In this document: positions 44,295-54,418 of the stretch, one piece after another
Layout: each line of letters opens with the position of its first letter
Position numbering within the stretch: the first letter of the stretch is position 1
Source: Galeruca laticollis
Lineage: Eukaryota > Arthropoda > Insecta > Coleoptera > Chrysomelidae
Direction: 5' to 3'
Length of the DNA: 64,000 nucleotides
Assembly: GCA_963921935.1 (NCBI GenBank)
Contig: OY998185.1
Coordinates: forward strand, 64,433,717 to 64,497,716
Program-made: the position numbers and the translations under genes
Notes under the pieces: generated by a model
Seen by the model: the letters and a program-made list of their open reading frames with translations, nothing else
What the model was told of the DNA's origin: nothing
Databases searched by the model: none

Positions 44295-44495
44295 TATTAG
44301 TGTTTTAAATGAAACTGACGGTTTCTAGTTAATACCACAATATAATAAAAATTGTTGAAAATTCTAAAAAATTGTCAATTTTTTAGAATTTTCAACAATT
44401 TTTATTATATTGTGGTATTAACTAGAAACCGTGAGTTTCATTTAAAACACTAATATGAGTAGATTCCACGAAGTAAGGGTCGAGACAGTTAATTT
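44295..44495. mobile_element. PLE terminal hairpin with 14-bp target duplication
   Basis: 201 bp, mostly a near-perfect palindrome (arms ~80 bp, turning at about 44378 within AAAAAATTGTCAATTTTTTA) plus a ~40-bp single-copy tail ending GGGTCGAGACAGTTAATTT. Flanks CAACAAATACAACA at 44281-44294 and 44496-44509 are identical. The arm sequence matches the 3' terminus of PLE 1 (33108-33220). No coding capacity. Confidence 0.85.
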
Positions 44496-44672
44496 CAACA
44501 AATACAACAATTTCTTAAACAATAGTTAAATGTAAAAACAAAAATATCCCCATTAAAGACGTCTGGTATATATAAACTTAAATGTACAAAATGTAATGCT
44601 GTCTATTTGGGTCAGACCCTTACAAATTTTGGAAACCGATACAGTGAACACTTACGAACATACAGATTAAAA

Positions 44673-45410
44673 TAGCCTTCGTCATTCATTAGCTTTAGAA
44701 ATTCTGAGTGAAAATTGTCAGACACTATCGCTTTGTCATCTTTGGTTTTCTTGTTGGCTTCTCTTACTTCAACCTTCGATATGCGTGGTCCTGTACTACA
44801 CCCCATGTTGATTGGTGTTATGCTCCTATCATCTTTAAACGTGTTTTCGACATATTTCATCCATGTGTGTTTTTCTAGATTCTTATCGACCATTGCTATT
44901 CCTTTCTTATCAGTTAGGCATATCGGTCTTCTGGATCTAAATAATTCGGCCGCTTCTTTAACCTTTTTATGAAGATTAAAGTTATCATGTTTCTTCTCCA
45001 GTAACTACACTTTTCTATAAACCACTGGTTCTTCGCTTCTCTGATAGCATTTTTTATGTCTCTTATAAGCAATTCTGTCTTTATCATTTAGTACTCTTCT
45101 CAGTTCCATCATGTCCAGTAATTCATCGGACATTCATTTTTTCTTTTCCTTTCTTTTTGTGCATAGACGTCGAATAATTACTGTTGAATTTCATATAATG
45201 ATTCTAGGTCATTTTGCCTTCAGTGTGTTAACTTATTACATTTTTTGTTGATTTTGCTGGCTTTATCTTTTTTAACATGAGTGTACAAATCGTTTAAAGT
45301 GTTATCTTTATTACTCGAAAATTGTTCGGGTTTAAATCTAATATCACATGTAAAATGTATCATTTTTATTTTGAAACGTCATCTTCATAGGCATCTCCAT
45401 GGATTTTAGT
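44673..45410 (-). pseudogene. RTE-like LINE fragment (endonuclease-RT linker)
   Basis: Minus strand: MMELRRVLNDKDRIAYKRHK near 45110, then LHKKVKEAAELFRSRRPICL, TDKKGIAMVDKNLEKHTWMK, RISKVEVREANKKTKDDKAI and FHSEFLKLMNDEG. EVR.A...K..KA....I..EFLKL is the start of the RT domain in RTE-like LINEs. It is truncated where it meets the PLE 2 endonuclease at 44672. Confidence 0.6.
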
Positions 45411-46982
45411 TTTCCATTAAGGCGATAGTCTTATTTCATTTTTTCATATTTTTAGTGAAATAAATTGTTTGAACTATTTTGTTTTATACATTTTTCATAT
45501 AGCCACATCCATTTCCTAAGAATGACCCATGAATACTTTTCTGATAAACATGTACGTGAAATATTTTTGAAATAAACTAATATTTACAGGGTGTTCGGGT
45601 TTATTGATTAAGATAAAAATTGGGATCAGTTCTGATAAGGTAACATAAAAAATTCGCATTATTTTCTCAGTAAATGTTTAATTAATATATTGTTTTCTAT
45701 TTTAGATTATTCAAACGTGATTGTAAATCAATTCAAAAACATAATGAATAGAAGTAGTTTAAAAGAGAAATTGTCTAGGTTTCGCCAAGTGTGAAATGCG
45801 TAATGACAAATTGAATCCGTGAAAAAAACTTCTTTCCCACGATTGGAATAATTCGATTTTTCCAGTATTGCATAAATCTGAGACGACTAAACGTTAAAAC
45901 CGGCCCTGGTCGTTTAAGAAAAAAAGGCATAGAAGGTTCGAACAAATTGATATCACAGGTAATTTGTGAACACTTGTAAATTGGATTTCAGTGTTCGTGA
46001 TCCGAACTGGACTTTGATTATAACAGATCAAGATCAGGAGCGGTACTTATTTTATCACTGATTATTTACGAAAAAGATCTCATGACAGTAGCGCCAAGTA
46101 TTTTATTTGATCGCCAACAGTCAATAAATCCGTACATGATCAGAGTGATTTCCGGAAGTATACAAACACTTTATTTTTATTCATTTTTGTGGGTAGCCCT
46201 GTCAAGCAATTACACCCTAACCTAACCTTATATTTATGATATTGTGATTCAAATTTATACTGGCTTTGATTTTTGTTTGTAAGTGGAAACATTTTTTTGA
46301 TATAAGTGAAAATTATTCGACTGATTCTGGTGGTGGATAAATTTCAAACAATTATAGTTTCCCAAAAGAAAAGAGATATGCTAACTTTACAACAATTGAA
46401 ACAATCTTGCTAATGTCCCTTGTGAGTGACCTGAAACATATCATCGAAAATAAAAAAACGGACGGGGTATTGATACAACAAAAGAACATAGCCTGGAAAA
46501 AAACATTAAATTAATTAACTTAAAAGTTTATTTGGTTTTGAAAAACACATCAAAACGAAAGAACTAAATGTTTACTCTCTAGTCGTAATGGCGCTCGTAT
46601 AAACAAACCACGTTTGCCATTATTTACTACAATACTACGGTGTATTTAAAATGATCGTCGATCACACTCTGACGATATTTGCATATCTCTTTATATGGTA
46701 ATTAAACAGGGACAAAACTACTAAATAGATTACTATTGACAGATTAAACAGGTACTGAAATTTTGAACAATGTTGCCACTTTTGGTTATAACCATTAAGG
46801 TATCTAAGAATACGACAAATACTTGTTTAAAATTTATATAAGAATATGCCTTTATTAAATAAAATTCAAGTATTATTAATTAATTTTAAAAATAACGACT
46901 TAAATGCATACATTAGAGTATGATTTTTTTTTATTTGCATAATTTTTTAACACATTTTCAATTAACTTCTAATGAAATTAAC
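45411..46982. other. No gene seen
   Basis: AT-rich. ACAGGGTGTTCGGGTTTATT near 45590 looks like a short-transposon terminus. No coding motif is convincing. Confidence 0.5.
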
Positions 46983-47098
46983 TGTCTCGACCCTTAGTTC
47001 GTGGAATATTAGTGTTTTTAAATGAAACTCACGGTCTCTAGTTAATTCCACAATATAATAAAAGTTATTGAAAATTCTAAAAAAATGACAATTGTTTC
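46983..47098. mobile_element. PLE terminal fragment (single arm)
   Basis: Starts AACTGTCTCGACCCTTAGTT and ends GACAATTGTTTC, one arm of the sequence that forms the hairpins at 47292 and 44295. Partial similarity of the flanks (CTAATGAAATTA and CTAATTTAATTT) may be a decayed target duplication. It lies within the Harbinger remnant. Confidence 0.65.
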
Positions 47099-47099
47099 T

Positions 47100-47575
47100 A
47101 ATTTAATTTTTCCCGATACTAAAGGGACTTTGTAAATATGGCAAAGCAGTGGAAGTATCCGCAAGTGAGCTTAGAATGTGACTCAATGTTTGGGACAAGA
47201 AAAGATCAAAACAAACATATCTATTTTATTTGTTAATCTGAGATTCTTTCAATTAGGTTTCTAGTTTTCACAAGTGATTCATTGTAGAGCTTAACTGTCT
47301 CGACCCTTACTTCGTGGAATATGCTCATATTAGTGTTTTTAAATGAAACTCACGGTCTCTAGTTAATTCCACAATATAATAAAAGTTATTGAAAATTCTA
47401 AAAAATTGACAATTTTTTAGATTTTTCAATAACTTTCATTATATTGTGGAATTAACTAGAGACTGTGAGTTTCATTTAAAAACACTTACATTGTAGAGCT
47501 GCTCAGCTCTTGTTACAGGATTCATTAATGGGGTAAGGACATAATTCCTAATTGGATACTCACTGTCTCCTGTAA
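47100..47575 (-). pseudogene. PIF/Harbinger transposase fragment
   Basis: Minus strand: after a splice-acceptor-like TTTATTTTTACAG, the frame gives GDSEYPIRNYVLTPLMNPVT then RAEQLYNESLVKTRNLIERI. This matches the Harbinger transposase segment LGDSGYPL..YLLTP...P....E..YN..H...RN.IER, including the second catalytic Asp (GDS). The ORF is split by the PLE hairpin at 47292-47488, whose 12-bp target duplication repeats the LYNE codons. Sequence after IERI degrades quickly. Confidence 0.7.
47292..47488. mobile_element. PLE terminal hairpin with 12-bp target duplication
   Basis: 197 bp: a single-copy TAACTGTCTCGACCCTTACT segment, then ~80-bp inverted arms turning near 47408. CATTGTAGAGCT flanks both sides exactly (47280-47291, 47489-47500). 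Same family as 44295-44495 but opposite orientation. Confidence 0.85.
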
Positions 47576-48351
47576 AAATAAAATTTTATTCACACTTGTT
47601 ACACTTTAAGTTTGAGTAAAACATACAGAGGATGCTAAAAATATGAGTTACCAAAATAAAAAAAAAACTTCATACATCTTCGAAATGACAGTTCTGAAGA
47701 GGCTATAAAATGCAAGGAAGCTGATAAAAATTAGTCATGTGATTGTGTTAGTTTAGTATTTTTTGTATCAAATTGCCTACTTTAAAAAGTTGGTAAACTA
47801 CAAAATCAAATAAAAGTTACATATTTAGGTTATACAGTCAAATATCAGAAAGAATAAATTAATTTATAGTATAACACCTGAGAGTACACTGTTAGGGAAG
47901 TGTCCTGCTTCAAACGGATTCTTAAATTACTGTGGACAAATATTGTGGCATCGTGAGAAGAGCCAGGTCATCGTTCTACAACATCTATAAACTTCACTGG
48001 GACGCCTCTTCCTATTACAGCTCGATAATACTTTTCTCGCGATTTATTTATACATTATACATATTATTTTTTATCTTAATCTAGATATCATAGCAAAACG
48101 AAAGGTCTGGTATATTCAGCAAATCCTGTTCAAAACCTCTTCTTCAATGTGTTTCTTTTTTGGTGAAACTAATGTTCGGTGTACACTCAGGATACACAAA
48201 TCGCTTACTTCATTGTCATTGTGGACCTTAACCAAGTTTTAACTCTGCGTAGAGTACTAAAAGAATAAATGCTCTCCCTGCCCTTCTTTGCGTACACCCA
48301 TGTAAAAAGGGGCTCGGTGGGTGAATTCCGCAGAAGTTATATCGTTCGCCA
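47576..48351. other. No gene; possibly Harbinger intron at its left end
   Basis: The TTTACAG at ~47581 (minus) would make the adjacent sequence an intron of the Harbinger gene. No upstream exon was recognised. The rest is AT-rich without motifs. Confidence 0.4.
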
Positions 48352-48640
48352 GTGTCGTACGTCGGAAACGATAATGACAAATTCCTACCAAATGTATTAT
48401 CTGCACAAAATTTATTCAATTCATTGCCAAAATGTTATTCTGACATTCAACAAAGAACAGATAAACATCAGTGGGAAATGGTTATTAAAGACGAACTTAA
48501 GTCTGTTGAAATCAATAAAACTTGGTCTATTGTAAATAAACCCTTAAATTAAAATATAATTTGCTGCAAGTGGGTATTTATACTTAAAAGTGATAAAAAT
48601 GCTAAATCTGTAAAATATAAGGCGTGCCTGGTTACATTCA
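48352..48640 (+). pseudogene. Ty1/copia reverse transcriptase N-terminal fragment
   Basis: DKHQWEMVIKDELKSVEINK then TWSIVNKPLN, an in-frame TAA, NIICCKWVFILKSDKNAKSV, KYKACLV. This is the conserved start of the copia RT (W..A...E..SL..N.TW.LV..P.....I..KWVFK.K.D..G...RYKARLV). Upstream SAQNLFNSLPKCYSDIQQRT is also compatible. RT motifs with catalytic Asp residues are absent, and no LTRs are seen. Confidence 0.7.
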
Positions 48641-49455
48641 AAATTATCCTGATGATTACTCCTCCTCATCTCGACAAGTGTTGGGACATTTTCAAAAAAC
48701 GTACGTTACTGGTTATTTATTTTATAATTCATTAATTTCTTATACTATTTTATTGCAGACAGTGATTATGAAGAAGATAGTTGTCAGGATGATGAGGAAA
48801 CCATTAGCGATAAAGATTAATGATCATCTGACGAATCTGATCCATAATTCTATTTTTTTATGTATAGTTTATCAGTATATTTATTATATATTATGGTTAT
48901 TTTTGTACTGTCAATATAAGCAAATATAATTATCAAAATTCGAGAAAAAAATAATATTTTATAAAAGTATTATAACTACAAATAAGAGTATTCAATACTG
49001 ACCTAACCGCATTCACAAAATTATTCGTATTTCAATTAATTCTTGTAGGACTAGCGTTGCATACTCATTTTTTTGTAGGACACTGTTTTATTCGGGAAGA
49101 AAATACAATAAACTATCATGTAGTATCTTTGTCCTACAGTTATTAATAAATAAAAGTCACTGTGAAAAATTCAGATTGTTATAAATAATTTTTATGACCT
49201 CGTTATTCGGACATGTTGGGAGTGGTAAAACCATCAACTGTGTAGGACAAACATTTTCTCGCCATTTTCATTAGTTTATCTAAAGATTTAATTAAAAAAT
49301 TAGATGTTATTAATGAAATTTAGGTAATCACACTAACGACATGTTCCATGCATGCGCACTCTGTTAGATACCACTAACGAGATTTTTCGTAGAGATTAAA
49401 AGTTGGGCGTCTCGAATAAACGAAGCGACTCACGAAGAATCAGCCTGTTATTAAT
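48641..49455. other. No gene; one acceptor-like short acidic reading frame
   Basis: At ~48760 TTTTATTGCAG precedes a short frame encoding DYEEDSCQDDEETISDKD and a stop. It could be an exon of the recombinase-like gene downstream, but nothing links them. Confidence 0.3.
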
Positions 49456-50222
49456 TACTTGTAAAAAAGGCCCCAGATGACATATTTTTATCGACGAAAG
49501 TAAGTAGATATAGATAACATAGTATTACTTAAAATTCACAAAATACCAAATATACAATTTTTGATTACTTTTTAGGTAGCTCTAATATTTGGAATAGCAG
49601 GAGCCTGTCGATGAGATGAGCTTGTCCGAATGAAAGTTCAGGATATAGAAGATTTCGGTTCAAAAATACTGGTGAAAATACCAGAAACAAAAACAAATAA
49701 ACCTAGATTATTTATCATTAACGAAACCTATTTAAATGTTTATAGAAAGTACGTATCATTTAGGCCTAATGATTTTGAAAATCCTAGATTTTTTTTAAAT
49801 TCAACAAGGGAAAAGGATGGAAGACAGTCGTCATTGGAATAAATCAATTTTGAAAAATGCCGCAAATTGTTGCAAGTTATTTACAGTTGCCAAATCCGAC
49901 AGAATATACAGGACATTGTTTCCGAAGATTATCGGCAACACATTTGGTAGATGCTGGAGCTGATATTCTTTCTTTAAAGCGCCACGGAGGATGGAAATCT
50001 TCCAATGTGGCAGAAGAATATATTGACGAATCACTTAATAATAAAGTAAAAGTGGCTAATAAAAGATTCAAAACCCCTGCCTCGACTTCAAATGAAAATG
50101 ATCGAAACGAGATAAATCAAACAATTTGCCATGCAGCTTTAACGTCTACAAATTCTCGTTGCCCTCCAGTACAATTTACAAATTGTACATACTGTACAAT
50201 AAATGTAAATATTAACAATTAA
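49456..50222 (+). pseudogene. Crypton-type tyrosine recombinase, spliced but broken
   Basis: Exon 1 ends VKKAPDDIFLSTK at 49499. A 76-bp intron (GTAAGT at 49500 to TTTTTAG at 49575) follows. Exon 2 continues VALIFGIAGACR, TGA, DELVRMKVQDI, then KILVKIPETKTNKPRLFI and, after a frameshift and stop near 49850, MPQIVASYLQLPN, TGHCFRRLSATHLVDAGAD, LKRHGGWKSSNVAEEYIDES. Catalytic residues visible: the first Arg box (CRRDEL, its second Arg now a stop), H..R of GHCFRR, the second His of KRHGGW and the Tyr of EEYI. Such recombinases cut and rejoin DNA through the Tyr. Two stops and one frameshift inactivate it. Joining across the intron restores the family motif exactly, so splicing is well supported. 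Confidence 0.8.
49500..49575 (+). other. Intron in the Crypton-like gene
   Basis: GAAA then GTAAGTAG at the donor and TTACTTTTTAG before GTAGC at the acceptor. 76 bp, typical of insect short introns. The protein motif (K)VALIFGIAGACR spans the junction in frame. Confidence 0.7.
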
Positions 50223-50496
50223 TTTGTGTTCAAGAATATAGTTATAAATTAGATGTTCCTTTTAATTCTTTTATAACAACTTTATCAATACCTATAAAAA
50301 TTAAAACCATACTTTGTTCTATCTAATTGTAATAATCCATTTGTAACATTACCGCACGCTACAACAGTGCGGTAGGAACATTACCGCACTGTTATTTTCT
50401 AATTGCTTAGCAACTGCCCTCTATTCTGGAATGTTGAGCTTTGCGCATACAAAAAAAAGGTCAAAATAGTGTCACTTTACCCACGATCGGAGAAAA
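50223..50496. other. No gene; small ACCGCAC repeats
   Basis: ATTACCGCAC...GTGCGGTA forms a small hairpin at ~50350-50373, and ATTACCGCACTG follows again at 50380. This may be the edge of the large palindrome or a recombinase-element terminus. Unclear. Confidence 0.35.
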
Positions 50497-51821
50497 AAAT
50501 ATTGTTTAACGGTTTAAGGAATTTTTTTGGGATGGTAATTTATTCATTCTAGGTTGAGTTTTCAAAAAACTTAAACCAATCAATATATGTATTTACTTTT
50601 TTAAATTAAAATATAAATCTTTAAGTAGGAAGAAAAATAATTTAACGTTTCTTTTTCTCGATCAATTTCCTGTGATTTCTAAATTAATGAACAAATATTG
50701 AGAGATGAGGTTGTTCTGTTACTAAAAAGAAGAAAAATATATCAAAAAGTGGTGTTTGTAAGTCCAGTCATTAAGAGGTAGAAAAAATAAACGGTTTTAA
50801 AGATTAAAACTAACTTTTCCGCATCTGTGAGATCCCCTGAACAATCTTCTATCATAAAATTGTTACTTGTATACACTTCGGGGGATGTATCGTGCTAACA
50901 AACCGAAATTTCTCCAAAAATAACCAAAAAGTTAATATATCTGGATTTATAGGACCCGCTGTACTCGCTCTAGTCAACTGAAAATGAATAGCGTACATCT
51001 GTGAGATACCCGGAACAATATTCAATCATAAAATTGATCAATCGTATACTCTTTGGATGCTGTATCGTGCTAACATACTGAAAATTCTCAAAAAATGACA
51101 AAAATTTGGTACTTCAAGTACCATAGTACGCGTTGTACTAGCTTTAGTGAGCTGAATATCAATAGGGTTCATCTTTGAGACGCTCTGAATAATATCCAAT
51201 CATAAAATTGGTCACTTGTATATACTCCGGAGGCTGTATCGTGCTAACAAACTGAAACTTCTCCAAAAATAACAAAAATATCGTACTTAAAGTACTGTAG
51301 CACCTGTTGTATTGGCTCTGATGAGCTGAAAATCAATAGGGTTCATCAGTCTGATATCCTGAATAATATTCAATCACAAAACTGGTGACTTGTTAAACTC
51401 CGGAAGCTGTATCGTGCTAACAAACTGAAATTTCTCAAAAAATGACAAAATGTCGTACTTCAAGTACCATAGCACCCGTTGTACTGGCTCTGGTGAGCTG
51501 AAAATTAATAGGGTTCATCTGTGACATGTCCTTAACAATATTCAATAATAAAATTGCTGACTTATTGCACTCCGGAGGCTGTATCGTGCTAACAAGGCAT
51601 GTAAGGAATGTGGCCGACGACGACAACGACGACGAAAGGATTTTTTTTCTAAAAACCGTTTTTTCGTGTTGTTGTTGATGGAAAACGTAAAAATAACTCA
51701 AAAAAACATTTCAAAATTCCAACTTTTTTTGGGGTAAACCAATACTTTTCTCGCATATAGAAAGGTTGGGCGGAAAAGTAATGGCATTAAATTTAAAAAA
51801 TGTATAAATAAATTATAATTA

Positions 51822-52068
51822 TGTAAGTTCAGGTTATGGGATTATGGTCAATAAAACAATGAAAATCTATTATTTTTTCAGCCTACGTTTCGACCTTTAT
51901 TGGGTCATCTTCAGGGCGTCAAAATTGATTTTCTTCTTGACGCCCTGAAGATGACCCAATAAAGGTCGAAACGTAGGCTGAAAAAATAATAGATTTTCAT
52001 TGTTTTATTGACCATAATCCCATAACCTGAACTTACACACATTGATTTGGTCAAAGAAACTATTTCAC
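51822..52068. mobile_element. PLE hairpin at the palindrome centre, 16-bp target duplication
   Basis: A near-perfect palindrome with arms ~95 bp (TAAGTTCAGGTTATGGGATT mirrored by AATCCCATAACCTGAACTTA) plus a short tail. AAATAAATTATAATTA flanks both sides (51806-51821, 52069-52084). Each arm holds a hammerhead-like CUGAAGA motif. This is a different PLE family from the hairpins at 44295 and 47292. Confidence 0.85.
51944..51981 (+). ncRNA. Hammerhead-like motif (plus), mirrored at 51881-51918 (minus)
   Basis: CUGAAGA, extra U, stem II GACC/GGUC with loop CAAUAAA, GAAA, stem III ACGU, cleavage base A (GUA), stem I GCC/GGC. Two copies face each other across a 25-bp spacer in the hairpin. Confidence 0.45.
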
Positions 52069-53500
52069 AAATAAATTATAATTAAGTAATTTGTTTTTGC
52101 TTTGTTAAATATTTCCTTATGACAACAGATACAGTGGTCAACGGTATTTTCCAGTTTCTTTGATCAGCGTGAGCATTAGACTTAACTATTGCATTTTTTT
52201 AAAATCTCAGTTAACCAGATAATCTGCAGTAGTCGTATATAACGACTGTTAAATGATTTTTACTTTTCCGCCAACCTATTTATATGCGAGAAAAGTATTG
52301 GTTTACCCCAAAAAAAGTTGGAATTTTGAAAAAAAATTTTGAGTTATTTTTACGTTTTCCATCAACAACAACACGAAAAAACTGTTCTTAGAAAAAAAAT
52401 CCTGTGTATATGTCGTCGTCGTTGTCGTCGGCCACTTTGACTTGCATGTCTTGTTAGCACGATACAGCCTACGGAGTGCAATAAGTCAGCAATTTTATGA
52501 TTGAATATTGTTAAGGACATGTCACAGATGAACCCTATTAATTTTCAGCTCACCAGAGCCAGTACAACGGGTGCTATGGTACTTGAAGTACGACATTTTG
52601 TCATTTTTTGAGAAATTTCAGTTTGTTAGCACGATAAAGCCTCCGAAGTTCAACAAGTCACCAATATTATGATTGAATATTATTCAGGGCGTCTCACTAA
52701 TGAACCCTATTGATTTCAGCTCACCGGAGCCAATACAACAGGTGCTACCGTACTTAAAGTACGATATTTTTGTCATTTTAGGAGAAGTTTCATTTTGTTA
52801 GCACGATACAGCCACCGGAGTACATACAAGTGACCAATTTTATGACTGGATATTAGTTAGAGTATCTCAAAGATAGACCCTATTGATATTCAGCTAACTA
52901 AAGCCAGTACAACGGGTGCTATGGTACTTGGAGTACCAAATTTTTGTCATTTATGGAGAATTTTCAGTTTTTTAGCACGATACAGCCTCTAGATTGTATA
53001 CAATTGATCAATTTTATGATTGAATATTGTTCAAGGTGTCTCACAGATGTACCCTATTGATTTTCAGTTGACTGGAGCGAGTACAGCGGGTCCTATAAAT
53101 CCAGATATACTGAATTTTTGGTTATTTTTGGAGAAGTTTCGGTTCGTTAGCACGATACATCCCCCGAAGTGTATACAAGTAACAATTTTATGATAGAATA
53201 TTGTTCAGGGCCACAGATGCGGAAAAGTTAGTTTGAATCTTTAAAACCGTTTATTTTTTGTTACTATATCAACTCTCGTTGTTATAGCAATAATAGGAAA
53301 TGGATGGATACAACGAGAAAAAAGAAAAGTTATATTATTGCTGTTCCTACTTAACGATTTATATTTTAATTTGAAAAATGAAATATTATATATATATATT
53401 ACATTAGTTCACGTTTTTTGAAAACTCAAATTTAAATGAGTAAATTAAAATTCCAAAATAGTTCGTTAATCCATCAAACAATATTTTTATTTCAATTTAA

Positions 53501-54269
53501 CATATTTTCTTAAGTTAATGTAACTGGAAAAAAGTTTTTCTCGACTTTTCTTGTCAGAGTAGCAAATGTGGCCGAATATCAAATACTTTCTATTAATTGC
53601 CTAGTAACAATCAATGCGTTATTACCCCCCCAAGCTAGCTCAAGAAAAATGCTATGTGTTTTCGGTAGAGTAGGGGTGGGTAAATGTAAAGATGCAAGAA
53701 TGCTTTACAGTGTAAAAGTAATACTTTAATATCACCAATTGACTCTTACGATGTGATTAACAAAAATAAATCAGTTACCCCAAATGGTACCAGTTGGTTC
53801 CCAACCAGTATGTATAAGCAAACTCATGTGATATGTTATTATTATTATTAAATGTAAATGTCAAGTTTGTGGAGTCCTCAATAATTATTTGGAAAGATCT
53901 TACTTGATTGTCTAGTGCTTCTCCAATTAAGGGTAGAATAGCTGTGAAACAATATAAGTGTATGGTCTGCGTGATTCAGTGCTGTATAGATGGCTGACTG
54001 GTGGATAGGGATGCAGTTACGAACTACAGATAATGTAATAATGAAAGTAAGAAGAAGGTGGGAACTTAAAGGCCTAAAACAACAAAATCCTATGTCACCT
54101 ACCGTGAATCAGTTAGTCAGTTACAGTGTTTACTCACCGATGATGTTGTGTGGCCTAGATGGATGATTTTATTAGCTGTTTAAATTTAAATTTTCAAATC
54201 CTCTAAAGAGAGTGTTTTCATCAGCGAAATACAATTTAAAACAACTAAAAGTGTTTCTTTTCATTTTAG
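53501..54269. other. No gene seen
   Basis: A short ATT tract near 53840. Minus-strand splice-like signals occur at 53950-54180 (TTGTTTCACAG, CATCG/GTGAGT), but no compatible exon chain could be built. Confidence 0.4.
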
Positions 54270-54418
54270 GTATTAATCCTAGAAATCCTAGAATGTTAAG
54301 CTCTTGCTTAAAATCAGAAACCCAAAAGAAAGGATGTAAAAAAAAACTCCAAAAAAAAGTTGAAATGTTGGAAGTTGAAATTCCACACCAAGGAATTTCA
54401 AATATATCACCTGACTAA
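54270..54418 (+). CDS. Candidate terminal exon, unidentified
   Basis: TTTCTTTTCATTTTAG precedes GTATTAATCC. The frame runs GINPRNPRMLSSCLKSETQK, then KGCKKKLQKKVEMLEVEIPH and QGISNISPD, stop at 54416-54418. Lys-rich, with no domain recognised and no upstream exon identified. It may be chance or part of a decayed transposon gene. Confidence 0.25.

Larger units (their letters stand above)
42276..44672 (+). mobile_element. Penelope-like element 2, decayed and twice interrupted
   Basis: Plus-strand PLE carrying N-terminal motif VIIITKFDKGDATVILKTGD (about 42297), the RT, and the start of the GIY-YIG domain (SGIYKLKC then CNAVYLGQTLTNFGNRYSEH, about 44565-44650). It is interrupted by a hAT remnant (42966-43771, 8-bp duplication) and a PLE terminal hairpin (44295-44495, 14-bp duplication). 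Its RT is ~90% identical to PLE 1 at the protein level by eye, but with more stops. Confidence 0.8.
50497..53500. repeat. 3-kb inverted duplication of the five-unit element
   Basis: Left arm ~50497-51790, right arm ~52256-53500. Each arm has five ~173-bp units: CGTGCTAACA ends at 50900, 51075, 51249, 51422 and 51594 on the left, and TGTTAGCACG (or a one-base variant) starts at 52452, 52624, 52796, 52970 and 53145 on the right. Element edges are GGTTGGGCGGAAAAGTAA (inner) and AAATAAACGG (outer). Arm similarity continues ~290 bp beyond the outer edge, for example GAGTTTTCAAAAAAC (50561; mirrored near 53420) and AAATTAAAATATAAATC (50604; mirrored near 53360). A PLE hairpin sits at the centre. 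Confidence 0.85.

Noticed and set aside
48645..48690. CTGATGATTACTCC as another hammerhead core
   Set aside because: No GAAA segment follows a pairing stem, so the order of core elements is not satisfied.
53944..54182. Two minus-strand mini-exons (acceptor TTTCACAG and donor GTAAGA; acceptor AAACAG and donor GTGAGT)
   Set aside because: Each is 38 bp and their open frames are incompatible in phase when joined. No domain was recognised.
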